Assembly: GCA_049997955.1 (NCBI GenBank)
Contig: JAEBDY010000002.1
Location: 310,001-374,000, forward strand
Source: Umezawaea sp049997955
GTDB lineage: Bacteria; Actinomycetota; Actinomycetes; Mycobacteriales; Pseudonocardiaceae
Direction of reading: 5' to 3'
Length of the DNA stretch: 64,000 nucleotides
The notes under the pieces are model-generated. The model made no database searches. It saw only the letters and a list, made by a program, of their open reading frames with translations, and was not told the origin of the DNA. Positions 24,406-32,980 of this stretch are shown one piece after another (position 1 is the first letter of the stretch; each line of letters opens with the position of its first letter). A program made the position numbers and the translations under genes.

Positions 24406-25929
24406 TCAGTAGGTCGAGCGGCGTTCCCGGAATTCGAGGGCCGCTGCTACGTGGGCTGCTGTTGGGCGGTCTGCTTCTGCCAGGTCGGCCAAGGTCCAGG
24501 CGACTCTGATGCAGCGGTCCGCGCCGCGGCCTGTGAGGGCGCCCATGGAGAGCGCGCGGTCCAGCAGTGCTGTTGTTTGGCGGGGTAGGGCGAACTCTCG
24601 GCGTAGGGACGGGCCGGGGACTTCGGCGTTGGTGCGCCATGGTTCGCCGTGGGACGACCAGCGTTCGAAGGCTCTGGTGCGGGCCTTGAGGACGCGTTCG
24701 CGCACCACCGAGGTGGGTTCCGGTGTGGTGATCTCGGCGCCGTTCATGGCTATCAACGGGCGCATCTTCACGCGCAGGTCGACTCGGTCCAGGAGAGGGC
24801 CGGAGAGCTTCGCCAGGTACCTGCGGCGGTCTCGTGGGGAGCAGGTGCAGTCGATCTCCTTCGGTGGGGCGCAGGGGCAGGTGTTGGTGGCCAGCACCAA
24901 CTGGAAGCGGGCCGGGTAGCGGACCGTGCCCGCCTGCCTGGCCAGGCGGACCTCGCCTTCCTCCAAGGCGGTGCGCAGGGCGTCCAAGCCGACTCTGCTG
25001 AACTCGCACGCCTCGTCCAGGAAGAGGACGCCGCGGTGCGCCTTGCTGGCCGAGCCCGGTTTGGCCAGACCGGTGCCGCCGCCCACCAACGCGGCCACCG
25101 AGGCCGAGTGGTGCAGGGCGATGAACGGTGGGGCGGACACCAGCGGGGCCTCGGCGGAGAGGAGGCCCGCCACCGAGTGGATGGCGGTGACCTCCAGCGC
25201 CTCCGCGTTGGTCAGCGGTGGCAACAGACCGCTGAGGCGTTGGGCGAGCATGGTCTTGCCGGTGCCGGGTGGGCCGCTGAGCAGCAGGTGGTGGGCACCC
25301 GCGGCGGCCACCTCCAAGGCCCACCTGGCCTCGGGTTGGCCCAGGACGTCGGCCAGGTCGGCTGACGGTGGTTGTGCAGGCGAGTCCGGTGGCGGCGCTG
25401 GTTGGAGGACGGTGTCGTCGCCCCTGAGCCAGGCGACGACCTCAGCCAGGGAGGTGGCGCCGTGGATCCGCAGGCCGTCGACGAGCGAAGCCTCGGCCAG
25501 CGACTCGGTGGGAACCACGGCTTGGCACAGGCCCGCTCGTCTGGCGGCCAGCAGGGCGGGCAGGACGCCGCGGACACCGCGCAACCTGCCGTCCAGGGCC
25601 AGTTCGCCCAGCAGGACGGTGGTGGCGAGGCGATCGGCAGGCACGGAGTTGGCCGCTGCCAGGACGACCGAGGCCAGTGCCAGGTCGTAGCCCGCGCCGC
25701 CCTTCGGAAGAGCTGCCGGTGACAGGCCGAGGGTGACGCGTTGGCTCGGCCAGTCGTGGTCGCTGTTGCGGATCGCCGCACGAACCCGGTCCTTCGATTC
25801 GTGCAGGGCCGCGTCGGGCAGGCCGAGCAACTGGGTCTTGACCGTGCCCGCGCCCACGTCGGCCTCGATCTCGACCACCACGCCGTCGACGCCGAAGAGG
25901 GCAACGGACCACGCCCTCGCGAGGCCCAT
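24406..25929 (-). CDS. comM: YifB/ComM family Mg-chelatase-like AAA+ ATPase
   Basis: 507 residues. ComM is a branch-migration helicase for integrating foreign DNA in transformable bacteria. The N-terminal Lon-like domain (VGAGTVKTQLLGLPDAAL, LGLSPAALPKGGAGYDLALA, LLGELALDGRLRGVRG) is followed by the AAA+ module: Walker A LLSGPPGTGKTMLAQRL, Walker B GVLFLDEACEF, sensor LVLATNTCPC, arginine finger region LLDRVDLRV. A C-terminal Mg-chelatase domain ends it. ATG 25929 overlaps the yraN stop (TGATG), implying coupling. The 3' end has a decayed duplicate at 23818-23912. Confidence 0.95.
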   Translation of the reverse strand: MGLARAWSVALFGVDGVVVEIEADVGAGTVKTQLLGLPDAALHESKDRVRAAIRNSDHDWPSQRVTLGLSPAALPKGGAGYDLALASVVLAAANSVPADRLATTVLLGELALDGRLRGVRGVLPALLAARRAGLCQAVVPTESLAEASLVDGLRIHGATSLAEVVAWLRGDDTVLQPAPPPDSPAQPPSADLADVLGQPEARWALEVAAAGAHHLLLSGPPGTGKTMLAQRLSGLLPPLTNAEALEVTAIHSVAGLLSAEAPLVSAPPFIALHHSASVAALVGGGTGLAKPGSASKAHRGVLFLDEACEFSRVGLDALRTALEEGEVRLARQAGTVRYPARFQLVLATNTCPCAPPKEIDCTCSPRDRRRYLAKLSGPLLDRVDLRVKMRPLIAMNGAEITTPEPTSVVRERVLKARTRAFERWSSHGEPWRTNAEVPGPSLRREFALPRQTTALLDRALSMGALTGRGADRCIRVAWTLADLAEADRPTAAHVAAALEFRERRSTY

Positions 25930-26288
25930 CACAGGCCTTTCAGGTGGTGCAGCCGAACTTCACCCTCTGGTGGCCAGAGGACGGAGATGGCGTCGTACCG
26001 GATGGACACCCAGCCAACGCGGTACGCCATCAGCCAGCGCTGGGTCGCCTTGCGGACGCGGGCGAGCTTCTCCGGCGTCACGGCCTCCAGCGGACTGCCG
26101 AACGCGACGCCGGATCTGCTCTTGACCTCGCAGACGATCAACTGGTCGCCGTCGGTGGCGACCACGTCCAGTTCGCCTTCGCGGCAGGCCCAGTTGCGGC
26201 TCAGGACCACCAGGCCCTGGCGCTCCAGGTACTCGCACGCCAGGTCTTCGCCCTGCTTGCCCAGGGTGCGTTCGGCCACGTCCACCAT
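25929..26288 (-). CDS. YraN/UPF0102 family nuclease-like protein
   Basis: 119 residues. Restriction-endonuclease-like fold: GKQGEDLACEYLERQGL, the D/E-x-K core ELDVVATDGDQLIVCEVKSRSG, then FGSPLEAVTPEKLARVRKATQRWL. It is conserved beside rnhB and comM in actinobacteria. It is thought to act in DNA processing or recombination, but the reaction is unproven. Start ATG 26288 with GAGGGGG upstream. Confidence 0.93.
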   Translation of the reverse strand: MVDVAERTLGKQGEDLACEYLERQGLVVLSRNWACREGELDVVATDGDQLIVCEVKSRSGVAFGSPLEAVTPEKLARVRKATQRWLMAYRVGWVSIRYDAISVLWPPEGEVRLHHLKGL

Positions 26289-26455
26289 CTGTCGTTCCCC
26301 CTCGGTCGTCTGGTTCGACTCTGCCCAGGAGGGCGGGGAGCGGCCAGGGGGAATTCCGGAACTGTGGACAGGTGGTGGGGGTGTGGACAGGTCGCGATCT
26401 TGAACGGCCTGAGCAGCGGGAATTGTCGGAGGGGCGTGCTAGGCGCACGACAGCC

Positions 26456-26493
26456 TTCAGGGGACCCCTCCGCGAGCGGAGGGGTCCCCTGAA
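26456..26493. terminator. Very strong hairpin terminator
   Basis: About 17-bp uninterrupted stem TTCAGGGGACCCCTCCG/CGGAGGGGTCCCCTGAA, 28 bases past the DUF2469 gene. It ends the rpsP-to-DUF2469 minus-strand series before yraN-comM. Confidence 0.85.
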
Positions 26494-26520
26494 GACCGGG
26501 GTCGGCGTTCGGCCGGTGGG

Positions 26521-26844
26521 TCAGGTGTCGAACGGTCCGCCCTCGGGAAGTCGCAGGTCGGGCTTGTCCAACTCTTCGACGTTGACGTCCTTGAACGTGA
26601 TGACGCGGACGTTCTTCACGAACCTGGCCGGGCGGTACATGTCCCACACCCAGGCATCGGACATGCGCACCTCGAAGTAGACCTCGCCGTCCGCGTTGCG
26701 AACCTGCACGTCCACCGAATTGGCGAGGTAGAACCGCCGTTCGGTCTCCACGACGAACGAGAACTGGCTGACGATGTCGCGGTACTCCTTGTACAGCGAC
26801 AACTCCATCTCGGTCTCGTACTTTTCGAGATCCTCTGCACTCAT
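26521..26844 (-). CDS. DUF2469 family protein
   Basis: 107 residues, acidic. Begins MSAEDLEKYETEMELSLYKE with YRDIVSQFSFVVETERRFYLAN following; this is a highly conserved actinobacterial protein always found next to rnhB. Function unknown. Its ATG overlaps the rnhB stop by one base (TAATG), so translation is coupled to RNase HII. Confidence 0.95.
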   Translation of the reverse strand: MSAEDLEKYETEMELSLYKEYRDIVSQFSFVVETERRFYLANSVDVQVRNADGEVYFEVRMSDAWVWDMYRPARFVKNVRVITFKDVNVEELDKPDLRLPEGGPFDT

Positions 26845-27638
26845 TACGCCTCCGCGCGGGTAATCATCGAATCCGCGCCCCTCCTCGTCGCGAGCCCTGC
26901 CGCCCCCGCAACCGGGGGTGCCCCATTCTGGACCACGCCGATCGCGGCCACACTGCGCGCCACACGGTGTGGCGGTTCAAGTCCGTGCCGGATCGCGGCC
27001 GACGCCACGTTCGCATACGACCACCGGTGCTCCGCGCTCGGGCCGTGTTCGACCAGCGCGGAGGTGTGCACGGCGGTGCAGTAGCCCTTGTGCACGTCGA
27101 ACCCGTACAACGGGAACGTGTCGTGCATGCCGGCCATGATGCGGTCCCTCGTGACCTTCGCGAGCACCGACGCGGCGGCGACGCAGGCCGCGACCCGGTC
27201 GCCCTTCACCACCGGCATGCTCGGCGCGGTCAGGCCCGGCACGCGGAACCCGTCCGTCAGCACGTAACCGGGGTGGCTGGAGAGCTGGGCCACGGCGCGC
27301 CGCATGCCCTCGATGTTGGCCACGTGCACGCCGATCAGGTCGACCTCGGCGGCCGGGATGACGATGACCGCGTAGTCCAGCGCACGGGCCAGCACGATGT
27401 CGTACATCCGGTCCCTGGCGGCCGCGGTGAGCAGCTTGGAGTCCGTGAGGCCCTCGAAACGCGTGGCGTCCTTGGGCTTGAGCACGCACGAGGCCACGAC
27501 CAGCGGGCCCGCGCACGCGCCGCGGCCTGCTTCGTCGACCCCGGCGACGGGTCCGAGTCCACGGCGGTCGAGCGCGGCCTGCAGGGCCCAGATCCCTGCG
27601 TCCCGCCGAACGACCACGCGGGGTGGGTTGCGGATCAC
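26844..27638 (-). CDS. rnhB: Ribonuclease HII
   Basis: 264 residues. Cleaves the RNA strand of RNA-DNA hybrids and single ribonucleotides in DNA. Active-site motifs: VAGVDEAGRGACAGPLV (Asp-Glu), GLTDSKLL, Asp in YVLTDGFRVPG, and KVTRDRIM (Asp). The C-terminal about 45 residues are an Ala/Gly/Val-rich tail beyond the core. Nine bases follow lepB, so the two are co-transcribed. Confidence 0.96.
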   Translation of the reverse strand: MIRNPPRVVVRRDAGIWALQAALDRRGLGPVAGVDEAGRGACAGPLVVASCVLKPKDATRFEGLTDSKLLTAAARDRMYDIVLARALDYAVIVIPAAEVDLIGVHVANIEGMRRAVAQLSSHPGYVLTDGFRVPGLTAPSMPVVKGDRVAACVAAASVLAKVTRDRIMAGMHDTFPLYGFDVHKGYCTAVHTSALVEHGPSAEHRWSYANVASAAIRHGLEPPHRVARSVAAIGVVQNGAPPVAGAAGLATRRGADSMITRAEA

Positions 27639-27647
27639 CCGACGACC

Positions 27648-28562
27648 CTATCCCAGGGTCTTGCGGCGGAACCTGGCCCGCGCCCGCTTGCCCAGCAGCA
27701 GCACGGGCCACGCGGCGGCGATGCCGATGCCCGCGGGAACCGCGTCCTGCCACGCCGGGGCGCCCATGGCGACGGTCTGGCCCTGCGGGTTGTGGTCCGA
27801 GACGCCCTGCCAGCGCGCGGGCGGCAGCACGATCATGCGGGCCTTGCCCACGACGTTGTCGATCGGCACGAGACCGCCTTCACGGCCGTCGCCCTGGCAG
27901 CGCGAGTCGCACGAGTCGTTGCGGTTGTCGCCCAGCACGAACAGGAACCCCTGTGGGATCGTCAGGTCCGCGAACGACTCCTGGACGGTGCTCTGGCCCG
28001 GCGCCCAGTACAGGTACGACTCGTCGAGCGGCTTCCCGTCAACGGACACCCGGTTCTTGTCGTCGCAGCACTTCACCGTCTGGCCGCCGACCGCGACGAC
28101 GCGCTTGACGAAGTCCTCCTGGCTGGCCGACGGGAGACCGATGAGCGCTCCGAGGCCCTGGAGGCCCTTCTGGATCGCGTTCGTCGGCTCCTGCGTCACG
28201 AAGTCGTTCTGCCAGCTCTGCGGCCCGTGGAAGACGACCACGTCGCCGGGGGCGGGCTCGCTGAAGTCGTAGGTGACCTTGTCGACCAGCACGCGGTCGC
28301 CGTAGCAGCCGTTGCAGCCGTGCAACGTCTGCTCCATCGACTCCGACGGGATCATGTAGACGCGCGCCAGGAACGTCTGGATCAGGAACGCGAGCCCGAA
28401 GGCCACGACCACCAGGATCGGCAGTTCCCGCCAGAACGAGCCCTTGCGCTTGCCCTTCTGGGCCTTCCGCGCGCGCTCTCGCCAGGCCTCGACCGCCTCC
28501 TCATCGCTGGAGCGATAGGGGTCATCATCGGATGGGCCTCGAGAGGGCACGACGTCTACCAC
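27648..28562 (-). CDS. lepB: Signal peptidase I (second copy of tandem pair)
   Basis: 304 residues. Cleaves signal peptides outside the membrane. N-terminal charged region, one membrane helix (ELPILVVVAFGLAFLIQTFLA), catalytic Ser in YMIPSESMEQTL, catalytic Lys in DFVKRVVAVGGQTV, and box GDNRNDSCDSR. A second membrane helix lies near the C-terminus (GIGIAAAWPVLLLG). The paralogue at 28599-29537 is immediately upstream. Extra cysteines (CNGCYGD, KCCDDK, SCDSRC) may form outside disulfides. Confidence 0.95.
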   Translation of the reverse strand: MVDVVPSRGPSDDDPYRSSDEEAVEAWRERARKAQKGKRKGSFWRELPILVVVAFGLAFLIQTFLARVYMIPSESMEQTLHGCNGCYGDRVLVDKVTYDFSEPAPGDVVVFHGPQSWQNDFVTQEPTNAIQKGLQGLGALIGLPSASQEDFVKRVVAVGGQTVKCCDDKNRVSVDGKPLDESYLYWAPGQSTVQESFADLTIPQGFLFVLGDNRNDSCDSRCQGDGREGGLVPIDNVVGKARMIVLPPARWQGVSDHNPQGQTVAMGAPAWQDAVPAGIGIAAAWPVLLLGKRARARFRRKTLG

Positions 28563-28598
28563 CCGCTCAGAGTACCCAGACCTGGTGTGTGGATCCGG

Positions 28599-29537
28599 TC
28601 AGCGACCGGCGAAGAGGCGCTCGCGCAGCCGCCGACCGACGAACAGGACCGGCCACGCCGCCACGATCGCGACGCCCGCGGGCAGGCCGCGCTGCCACTC
28701 CGGAGCGCCGATGGCGATGCTCTGCGGGTTGTGGTCGCTGATCCCGCCCCAGCGTGAGGGCGGTATGACGATCACGCGCGCCTTGCCGATGACGTTCTCC
28801 TCGGGGACGGTGCCCGCCACGCCGCCGCCACCCTGCTTGCGGGAGTCGGTGGAGTTCGTGCGGTTGTCACCCATCACCCAAAGGTGTCCTTCGGGGACCT
28901 TCACCGGCTCGAACGGGTCGTGGTCCTCGGGACCGGTGCCCGGCTGCCAGTAGATGTACGGCTCGTCCAACGGCTTGCCGTCGACGATGAGCCGGTGCTG
29001 GTCGTCGCAGCACTGGACGGTCTGGCCGCCCGTGGCGATGACGCGCTTGACGAAGTCGCGCTCGTCCGGCGGCGCGAGGCCCACCACGGAAGCGGCGCTC
29101 TGGAGGGCGGCGACGACCGGGTTGTCCGAACGGTTGGACTGGATGTCGTTCTGACCCCACGCGTCGGGGCCGCGGAACACGACGACCTCGCCGGGGGAGA
29201 TGTCCGCGAAGTCGTAGGTGATCTTGTCGACGAGCACCTTGTCGTTCACGCAGCCGGGACAACCGTGCAGCGTTTTCTCCATCGACGCCGACGGGATCAC
29301 GTAGACCCGCGCCAGGAACGTCTGGATCACGAAGGTGAGCACCAGGGCGGTTCCCGCGAGGATCAGCAGTTCACGCCACAGCGGGGTCTTCTTCTTCGCC
29401 TTGGACTTGCCGCCCCCGGCCGAGTCCGGAATGGACTCGAACTCGGCATCGGGGGTTTCGGCTGAGTTGCTGACACGATCTTCGCCCTGGGGCTCTGAAT
29501 CGTTGTCGTCAGCGGACGAACGCACGGGGTCTGCCAC
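28599..29537 (-). CDS. lepB: Signal peptidase I (first copy of tandem pair)
   Basis: 312 residues, colinear with the neighbouring 304-residue paralogue. Ser in YVIPSASMEKTL, Lys in DFVKRVIATGGQTV and GDNRTNSTDSRKQ are all present, so both enzymes look active. Its N-terminal acidic cytoplasmic tail is longer and different. The two genes are 36 bases apart, an evident tandem duplication. Different preprotein sets may be served (inference). Confidence 0.95.
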   Translation of the reverse strand: MADPVRSSADDNDSEPQGEDRVSNSAETPDAEFESIPDSAGGGKSKAKKKTPLWRELLILAGTALVLTFVIQTFLARVYVIPSASMEKTLHGCPGCVNDKVLVDKITYDFADISPGEVVVFRGPDAWGQNDIQSNRSDNPVVAALQSAASVVGLAPPDERDFVKRVIATGGQTVQCCDDQHRLIVDGKPLDEPYIYWQPGTGPEDHDPFEPVKVPEGHLWVMGDNRTNSTDSRKQGGGGVAGTVPEENVIGKARVIVIPPSRWGGISDHNPQSIAIGAPEWQRGLPAGVAIVAAWPVLFVGRRLRERLFAGR

Positions 29538-29571
29538 GTAGGCAGGCTACGCGTAGGGATGCGAGGTGCTG

Positions 29572-29931
29572 TCAGGCACCCGGCTTGGCGGTGCGCTTCT
29601 CCTTGATCTTGGCGGCCTTGCCGCGCAGATCCCGGAGGTAGTACAGCTTCGCGCGACGCACTGCGCCACGGGTCGCGACCTCGATCTCCGAGATGTTCGG
29701 GGAGTGCACCGGGAAGGTGCGCTCGACGCCGACACCGAAGGAGACCTTGCGAACCGTGAAGGTCTCGCGGATCCCGCCACCCTGGCGGCGAATCACGATG
29801 CCCTGGAACACCTGGACCCGCTCGCGCGTGCCCTCGATGACCCGGACGTGAACCTTCAGCGTGTCGCCCGGCCGGAAGCTGGGGATGTCGGAGCGCAGCG
29901 ACTGGGCGTCAAGAGCGTCCAGGGTGTTCAT
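29572..29931 (-). CDS. rplS: 50S ribosomal protein L19
   Basis: 119 residues: MNTLDALDAQSLRSDIPSFR, then GDTLKVHVRVIEGTRERVQVF, FQGIVIRRQGGGIRETFTVRK and VRRAKLYYLRDLRGKAAKIKEK, all canonical. Start ATG 29931; longer upstream frames are not L19. It lies between trmD (170 bases upstream) and the lepB pair, the same order as in mycobacteria. Confidence 0.98.
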   Translation of the reverse strand: MNTLDALDAQSLRSDIPSFRPGDTLKVHVRVIEGTRERVQVFQGIVIRRQGGGIRETFTVRKVSFGVGVERTFPVHSPNISEIEVATRGAVRRAKLYYLRDLRGKAAKIKEKRTAKPGA

Positions 29932-30098
29932 CGGTGGTCCGTCCTCGTCCTCATGTGTCTCGCGTACTCCCCCAGAGCGCAATGAAGCTTCAGTGTGCGA
30001 CACCTTGGGGGCGGGCTTGCGGCGCGCGCCGGAAAGAACAACCGGCTGCAGCAACCTGTCCAGTGTGCCAGATGGGCACCTCCGGAATGAAATCGACC

Positions 30099-30851
30099 CT
30101 ACTCCTCCACCGACCGCAGTCGGTCGAGCAGGGCCCGGTCGTGCTTGTCGAAGGACTCCGCGGGGAGGGCTTCGAGCAGTTCAGGACGCCTGTGGAGCGT
30201 CCGTTCGAGCGATCGGTCACGCCGCCAGCGGTCGATCAGCCGGTGGTTGCCGGAAAGGAGCACGTCCGGCACCGAGAGGTCGCGCCACACCTCGGGACGG
30301 GTGTAGCTGGGCCCTTCGAGCAGGCCGTCGGAGAACGAGTCCTCCGCCGCCGAGCGCGGGTTGCCGAGCACACCGGGCAGCAGCCGGACGACGGCCTCGA
30401 CCACCACCAGCACCGCCACCTCGCCGCCGACGAGCACGTAGTCGCCGATGGAGACCTCGTCCACCCGCATGCGGGTGGACGCGTCGTCGATCACGCGCTG
30501 GTCGATGCCCTCGTAGCGCCCGCAGGCGAACACCAGCCGCGGCTCGGCCGCGTACTCGTGCGCCAGGGCCTGGGTGAACGGCCGTCCCGCCGGGGTCGGC
30601 ACGACCAGCCGCGGCGCCGGGTCCCCGGCGCACACCTGGTCGAGCGCGTCACCCCAGACCTGAGGCCGCATCACCATGCCGGGACCGCCGCCGTACGGGC
30701 TGTTGTCCACGGCCTTGTGCACGTCGTGCGTCCAGTCGCGGAGGTCGTGCACGTCGACGCTGATCAAGCCCTTGTCGATCGCCTTGCCGAGCAGCGCGGC
30801 CCTGATCGGGTCGAGGTACTCGGGGAAGATCGTCAGAACGTCAATCCGCAT
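30099..30851 (-). CDS. trmD: tRNA (guanine-N1)-methyltransferase
   Basis: 250 residues. Makes m1G37 in tRNAs that read CCN/CUN/CGG codons, preventing frameshifts. SPOUT-fold knot motifs: MRIDVLTIFPEYLDPI at the start, RLVFACGRYEGIDQRV, SIGDYVLVGGEVAVLV and RPEVWRDLSVPDVLLSGNH. The start overlaps the rimM stop by 11 bases. Confidence 0.98.
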   Translation of the reverse strand: MRIDVLTIFPEYLDPIRAALLGKAIDKGLISVDVHDLRDWTHDVHKAVDNSPYGGGPGMVMRPQVWGDALDQVCAGDPAPRLVVPTPAGRPFTQALAHEYAAEPRLVFACGRYEGIDQRVIDDASTRMRVDEVSIGDYVLVGGEVAVLVVVEAVVRLLPGVLGNPRSAAEDSFSDGLLEGPSYTRPEVWRDLSVPDVLLSGNHRLIDRWRRDRSLERTLHRRPELLEALPAESFDKHDRALLDRLRSVEE

Positions 30852-31359
30852 CGAGCAGGCCTTCCGGCGGGTCGATGACGACCTTGCCCGCCTTCACGTC
30901 CACGGTCGGCACGATCTGGCGCACGAACGGCACCAGCAGCTCGCCACCGCCTTCGCGGTTCACGACGAGCAGCTCGCCGCCCGCGCCGTGCGCGATCTCC
31001 TTCACGGTGCCGACCTTCGTCCCGTCCAGCATCTCGACGGTCAGACCTTCGAGCTCGTGGTCGTAGAACTCGTCCGGATCGCCGGTCGGCGGCAGGTCGT
31101 CCGTGCTGCCCAGCAACAGCGTGCCGCGCAACGACTCCGCGACGTCCCTGGTCAGCACTTCGTCGAAACGCACCAGCAGCCGCCCGGAGTGGTTCCGGGC
31201 GGCTGCGACGGTGAGGGTGCGCGTCGTTCCATCGCGCAGCTTCGCGACCAGTGCCGAACCGAGTGCGAACCGCATCTCGGGTGAATCGGTGCGCACGTCA
31301 ACGGAGAGTTCCCCGGTGATCCCGTGCGCCTTGGCCACGCGGCCGACGACGACGTCCAT
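30841..31359 (-). CDS. rimM: 16S rRNA processing protein RimM
   Basis: 172 residues. Assembly factor for the 30S head that binds S19. The N-terminal beta-barrel starts VVVGRVAKAHGITGELSVDV; the C-terminal PRC-barrel has DEFYDHELEGLTVEMLDGTKVGTVKE and ends LVPFVRQIVPTVDVKAGKVVIDPPEGLL. Part of the rpsP-khpA-rimM-trmD unit. Confidence 0.97.
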   Translation of the reverse strand: MDVVVGRVAKAHGITGELSVDVRTDSPEMRFALGSALVAKLRDGTTRTLTVAAARNHSGRLLVRFDEVLTRDVAESLRGTLLLGSTDDLPPTGDPDEFYDHELEGLTVEMLDGTKVGTVKEIAHGAGGELLVVNREGGGELLVPFVRQIVPTVDVKAGKVVIDPPEGLLDAD

Positions 31360-31386
31360 GCCCTACTTCTGTTGTGCTTGTGTTGG

Positions 31387-31626
31387 CTAGCGGTCGGTGT
31401 CGACCACGTCGACGCGAACGCCACGGCCACCGATACCGGCCATGACGGTGCGCAGGGCGGTGGCGGTGCGACCGCCGCGCCCGATCACCTTGCCGAGGTC
31501 GTCCGGGTGGACGTGCACCTCGAGGGTGCGACCGCGACGAGTGGTGACCAAGGTCACCCGGACGTCGTCCGGGTGGTCGACGATGCCCCGAACGAGGTGT
31601 TCGAGGGCGTCAGCCAACAAACTCAC
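31387..31626 (-). CDS. khpA: KH-domain RNA-binding protein (KhpA-like)
   Basis: 79 residues, almost entirely one KH domain with the GxxG loop in DDLGKVIGRGGRTATALRTVM. In other bacteria KhpA pairs with KhpB/EloR and binds many RNAs. Start GTG overlaps the rpsP stop (GTGA), so coupled. Confidence 0.95.
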   Translation of the reverse strand: MSLLADALEHLVRGIVDHPDDVRVTLVTTRRGRTLEVHVHPDDLGKVIGRGGRTATALRTVMAGIGGRGVRVDVVDTDR

Positions 31627-32060
31627 GCCTCGTCCTTGGGCGCCTCGGCGGCAGGTTCCGCGTCAGCCTTCTTCGCGGACTTCTTCTTCGGGGTGGTGGC
31701 ATCGGCCATCGGCTCCGACGAAGCGGCGGCGAGCGCGGCGGCGAACAGCTCCGCCTTCGGCGTCTTCGGCTCCTTGACCTTCAGGGTGCCTTCTTCGCCC
31801 GGCAGCTTCTTGAACTTCTGCCAGTCGCCGGTGATCTCCAGCAGGCGCTGGACGGACTCGGTCGGCTGCGCGCCGACGCCCAGCCAGTACTGCGCCCGGT
31901 CGGAGTCGACGTCGATGAAGCTCGGCTCCTCCTTCGGGTGGTACTTGCCGATCGTCTCGATGGCCTTGCCGTTGCGGCGGGTGCGAGCGTCCGAAACGAT
32001 GATCCGGTAGTACGGCTGACGGATCTTGCCAAGCCGCTGCAGCTTGATCTTGACGGCCAC
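31623..32060 (-). CDS. rpsP: 30S ribosomal protein S16
   Basis: 145 residues. Core of about 85 residues (VKIKLQRLGKIRQPYYRIIV, NGKAIETIGKYHPKEEPSF) followed by an Ala/Lys/Glu-rich tail longer than in E. coli, as common in actinobacteria. Start GTG 32060, with GAGGAG upstream. First gene of the rpsP-khpA-rimM-trmD operon. Confidence 0.97.
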   Translation of the reverse strand: MAVKIKLQRLGKIRQPYYRIIVSDARTRRNGKAIETIGKYHPKEEPSFIDVDSDRAQYWLGVGAQPTESVQRLLEITGDWQKFKKLPGEEGTLKVKEPKTPKAELFAAALAAASSEPMADATTPKKKSAKKADAEPAAEAPKDEA

Positions 32061-32215
32061 GGGTACTGGTACTCCTCAAGCTCTCGTATACCAAGGTGCG
32101 GGCGCTCGTCACCCGAGTGGGGCACGGGTGGGAAAGCCCAAAGAACATGGCGCCACAGCACGGTGAGAGGGTCCGGCCTCGGCGAACAACCAGCCATTCT
32201 GCCAGACGGCCTGGC

Positions 32216-32980
32216 CTAGGTCCGAATCGGCCGGGTGAAAGCCACCAGATCGACCCCCGCGGAGGTCAGCGCGGCGCGCACCGCGCGGGCGTGGGCGACC
32301 GCTCCGGGGGTGTCGCCGTGCAGGCAGAGCGAGGCAGCGCCGGTCTTGAGGACCGTGCCGTCGACGGCGACGAGTTCGCCGTGCTCGGCAAGGCGGAGCG
32401 CGCGGTCGACGATGGCGTCCGTGTCCGCGAGCAGGGCGTTCGGTTCCCGGCGCGGCACCAGCGTGCCCTCGGGCGTGTACCCGCGGTCCGCGAACGCCTC
32501 GGGAACGGCGGGCAGCCCGGCGGCCTCGGCGGCGGCCAGCAGCCGGGAGCCGGGCAGGCCGAGCACCGGCAGTTCGCCGAACGCCCTGACGCCGTCGACG
32601 ACGGCCCTCGCCTGGGCCTCGTGGTGCACGGCCGCGTTGTAGAGGGCGCCGTGCGGCTTGACGTACGCGACCGCCGTGCCCGCCGCCCTGGCGCACGCGT
32701 CGAGCGCGCCCACCTGGTACAGCACCTCGTCGGCCAGCTCGGCCGGGTCCACGTCGACGAAGCGGCGGCCGAACCCGGCGAGGTCCCGGTAGGACACCTG
32801 CGCGCCGACGGCGACACCGCGCTCGGCGGCCTGCCGGCAGACCCGGCGCATGGTCGACGGGTCGCCCGCGTGGAAGCCGCACGCGACGTTCGCGCTCGTG
32901 ACGACGTCCAGCAGGGCCTCGTCATCACCGAGCCGCCAGACGCCGAACCCCTCGCCGAGGTCGCTGTTGAGGTCGATCAC
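32216..32980 (-). CDS. pxpA: 5-oxoprolinase subunit A (LamB/YcsF family)
   Basis: 254 residues. With PxpB and PxpC it hydrolyses 5-oxoproline (pyroglutamate) to glutamate with ATP. Family motifs: DLNSDLGEGFGVW, SANVACGFHAGDPSTM, GAQVSYRDLAGFGRR, YVKPHGALYN and SLCLHGDTPGAV. Start GTG 32980 overlaps the CPBP protease stop by four bases (GTGA), so it is translated with that gene. pxpB/pxpC are not next to it, so either they lie elsewhere or the protein works alone. Confidence 0.94.
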   Translation of the reverse strand: MIDLNSDLGEGFGVWRLGDDEALLDVVTSANVACGFHAGDPSTMRRVCRQAAERGVAVGAQVSYRDLAGFGRRFVDVDPAELADEVLYQVGALDACARAAGTAVAYVKPHGALYNAAVHHEAQARAVVDGVRAFGELPVLGLPGSRLLAAAEAAGLPAVPEAFADRGYTPEGTLVPRREPNALLADTDAIVDRALRLAEHGELVAVDGTVLKTGAASLCLHGDTPGAVAHARAVRAALTSAGVDLVAFTRPIRT

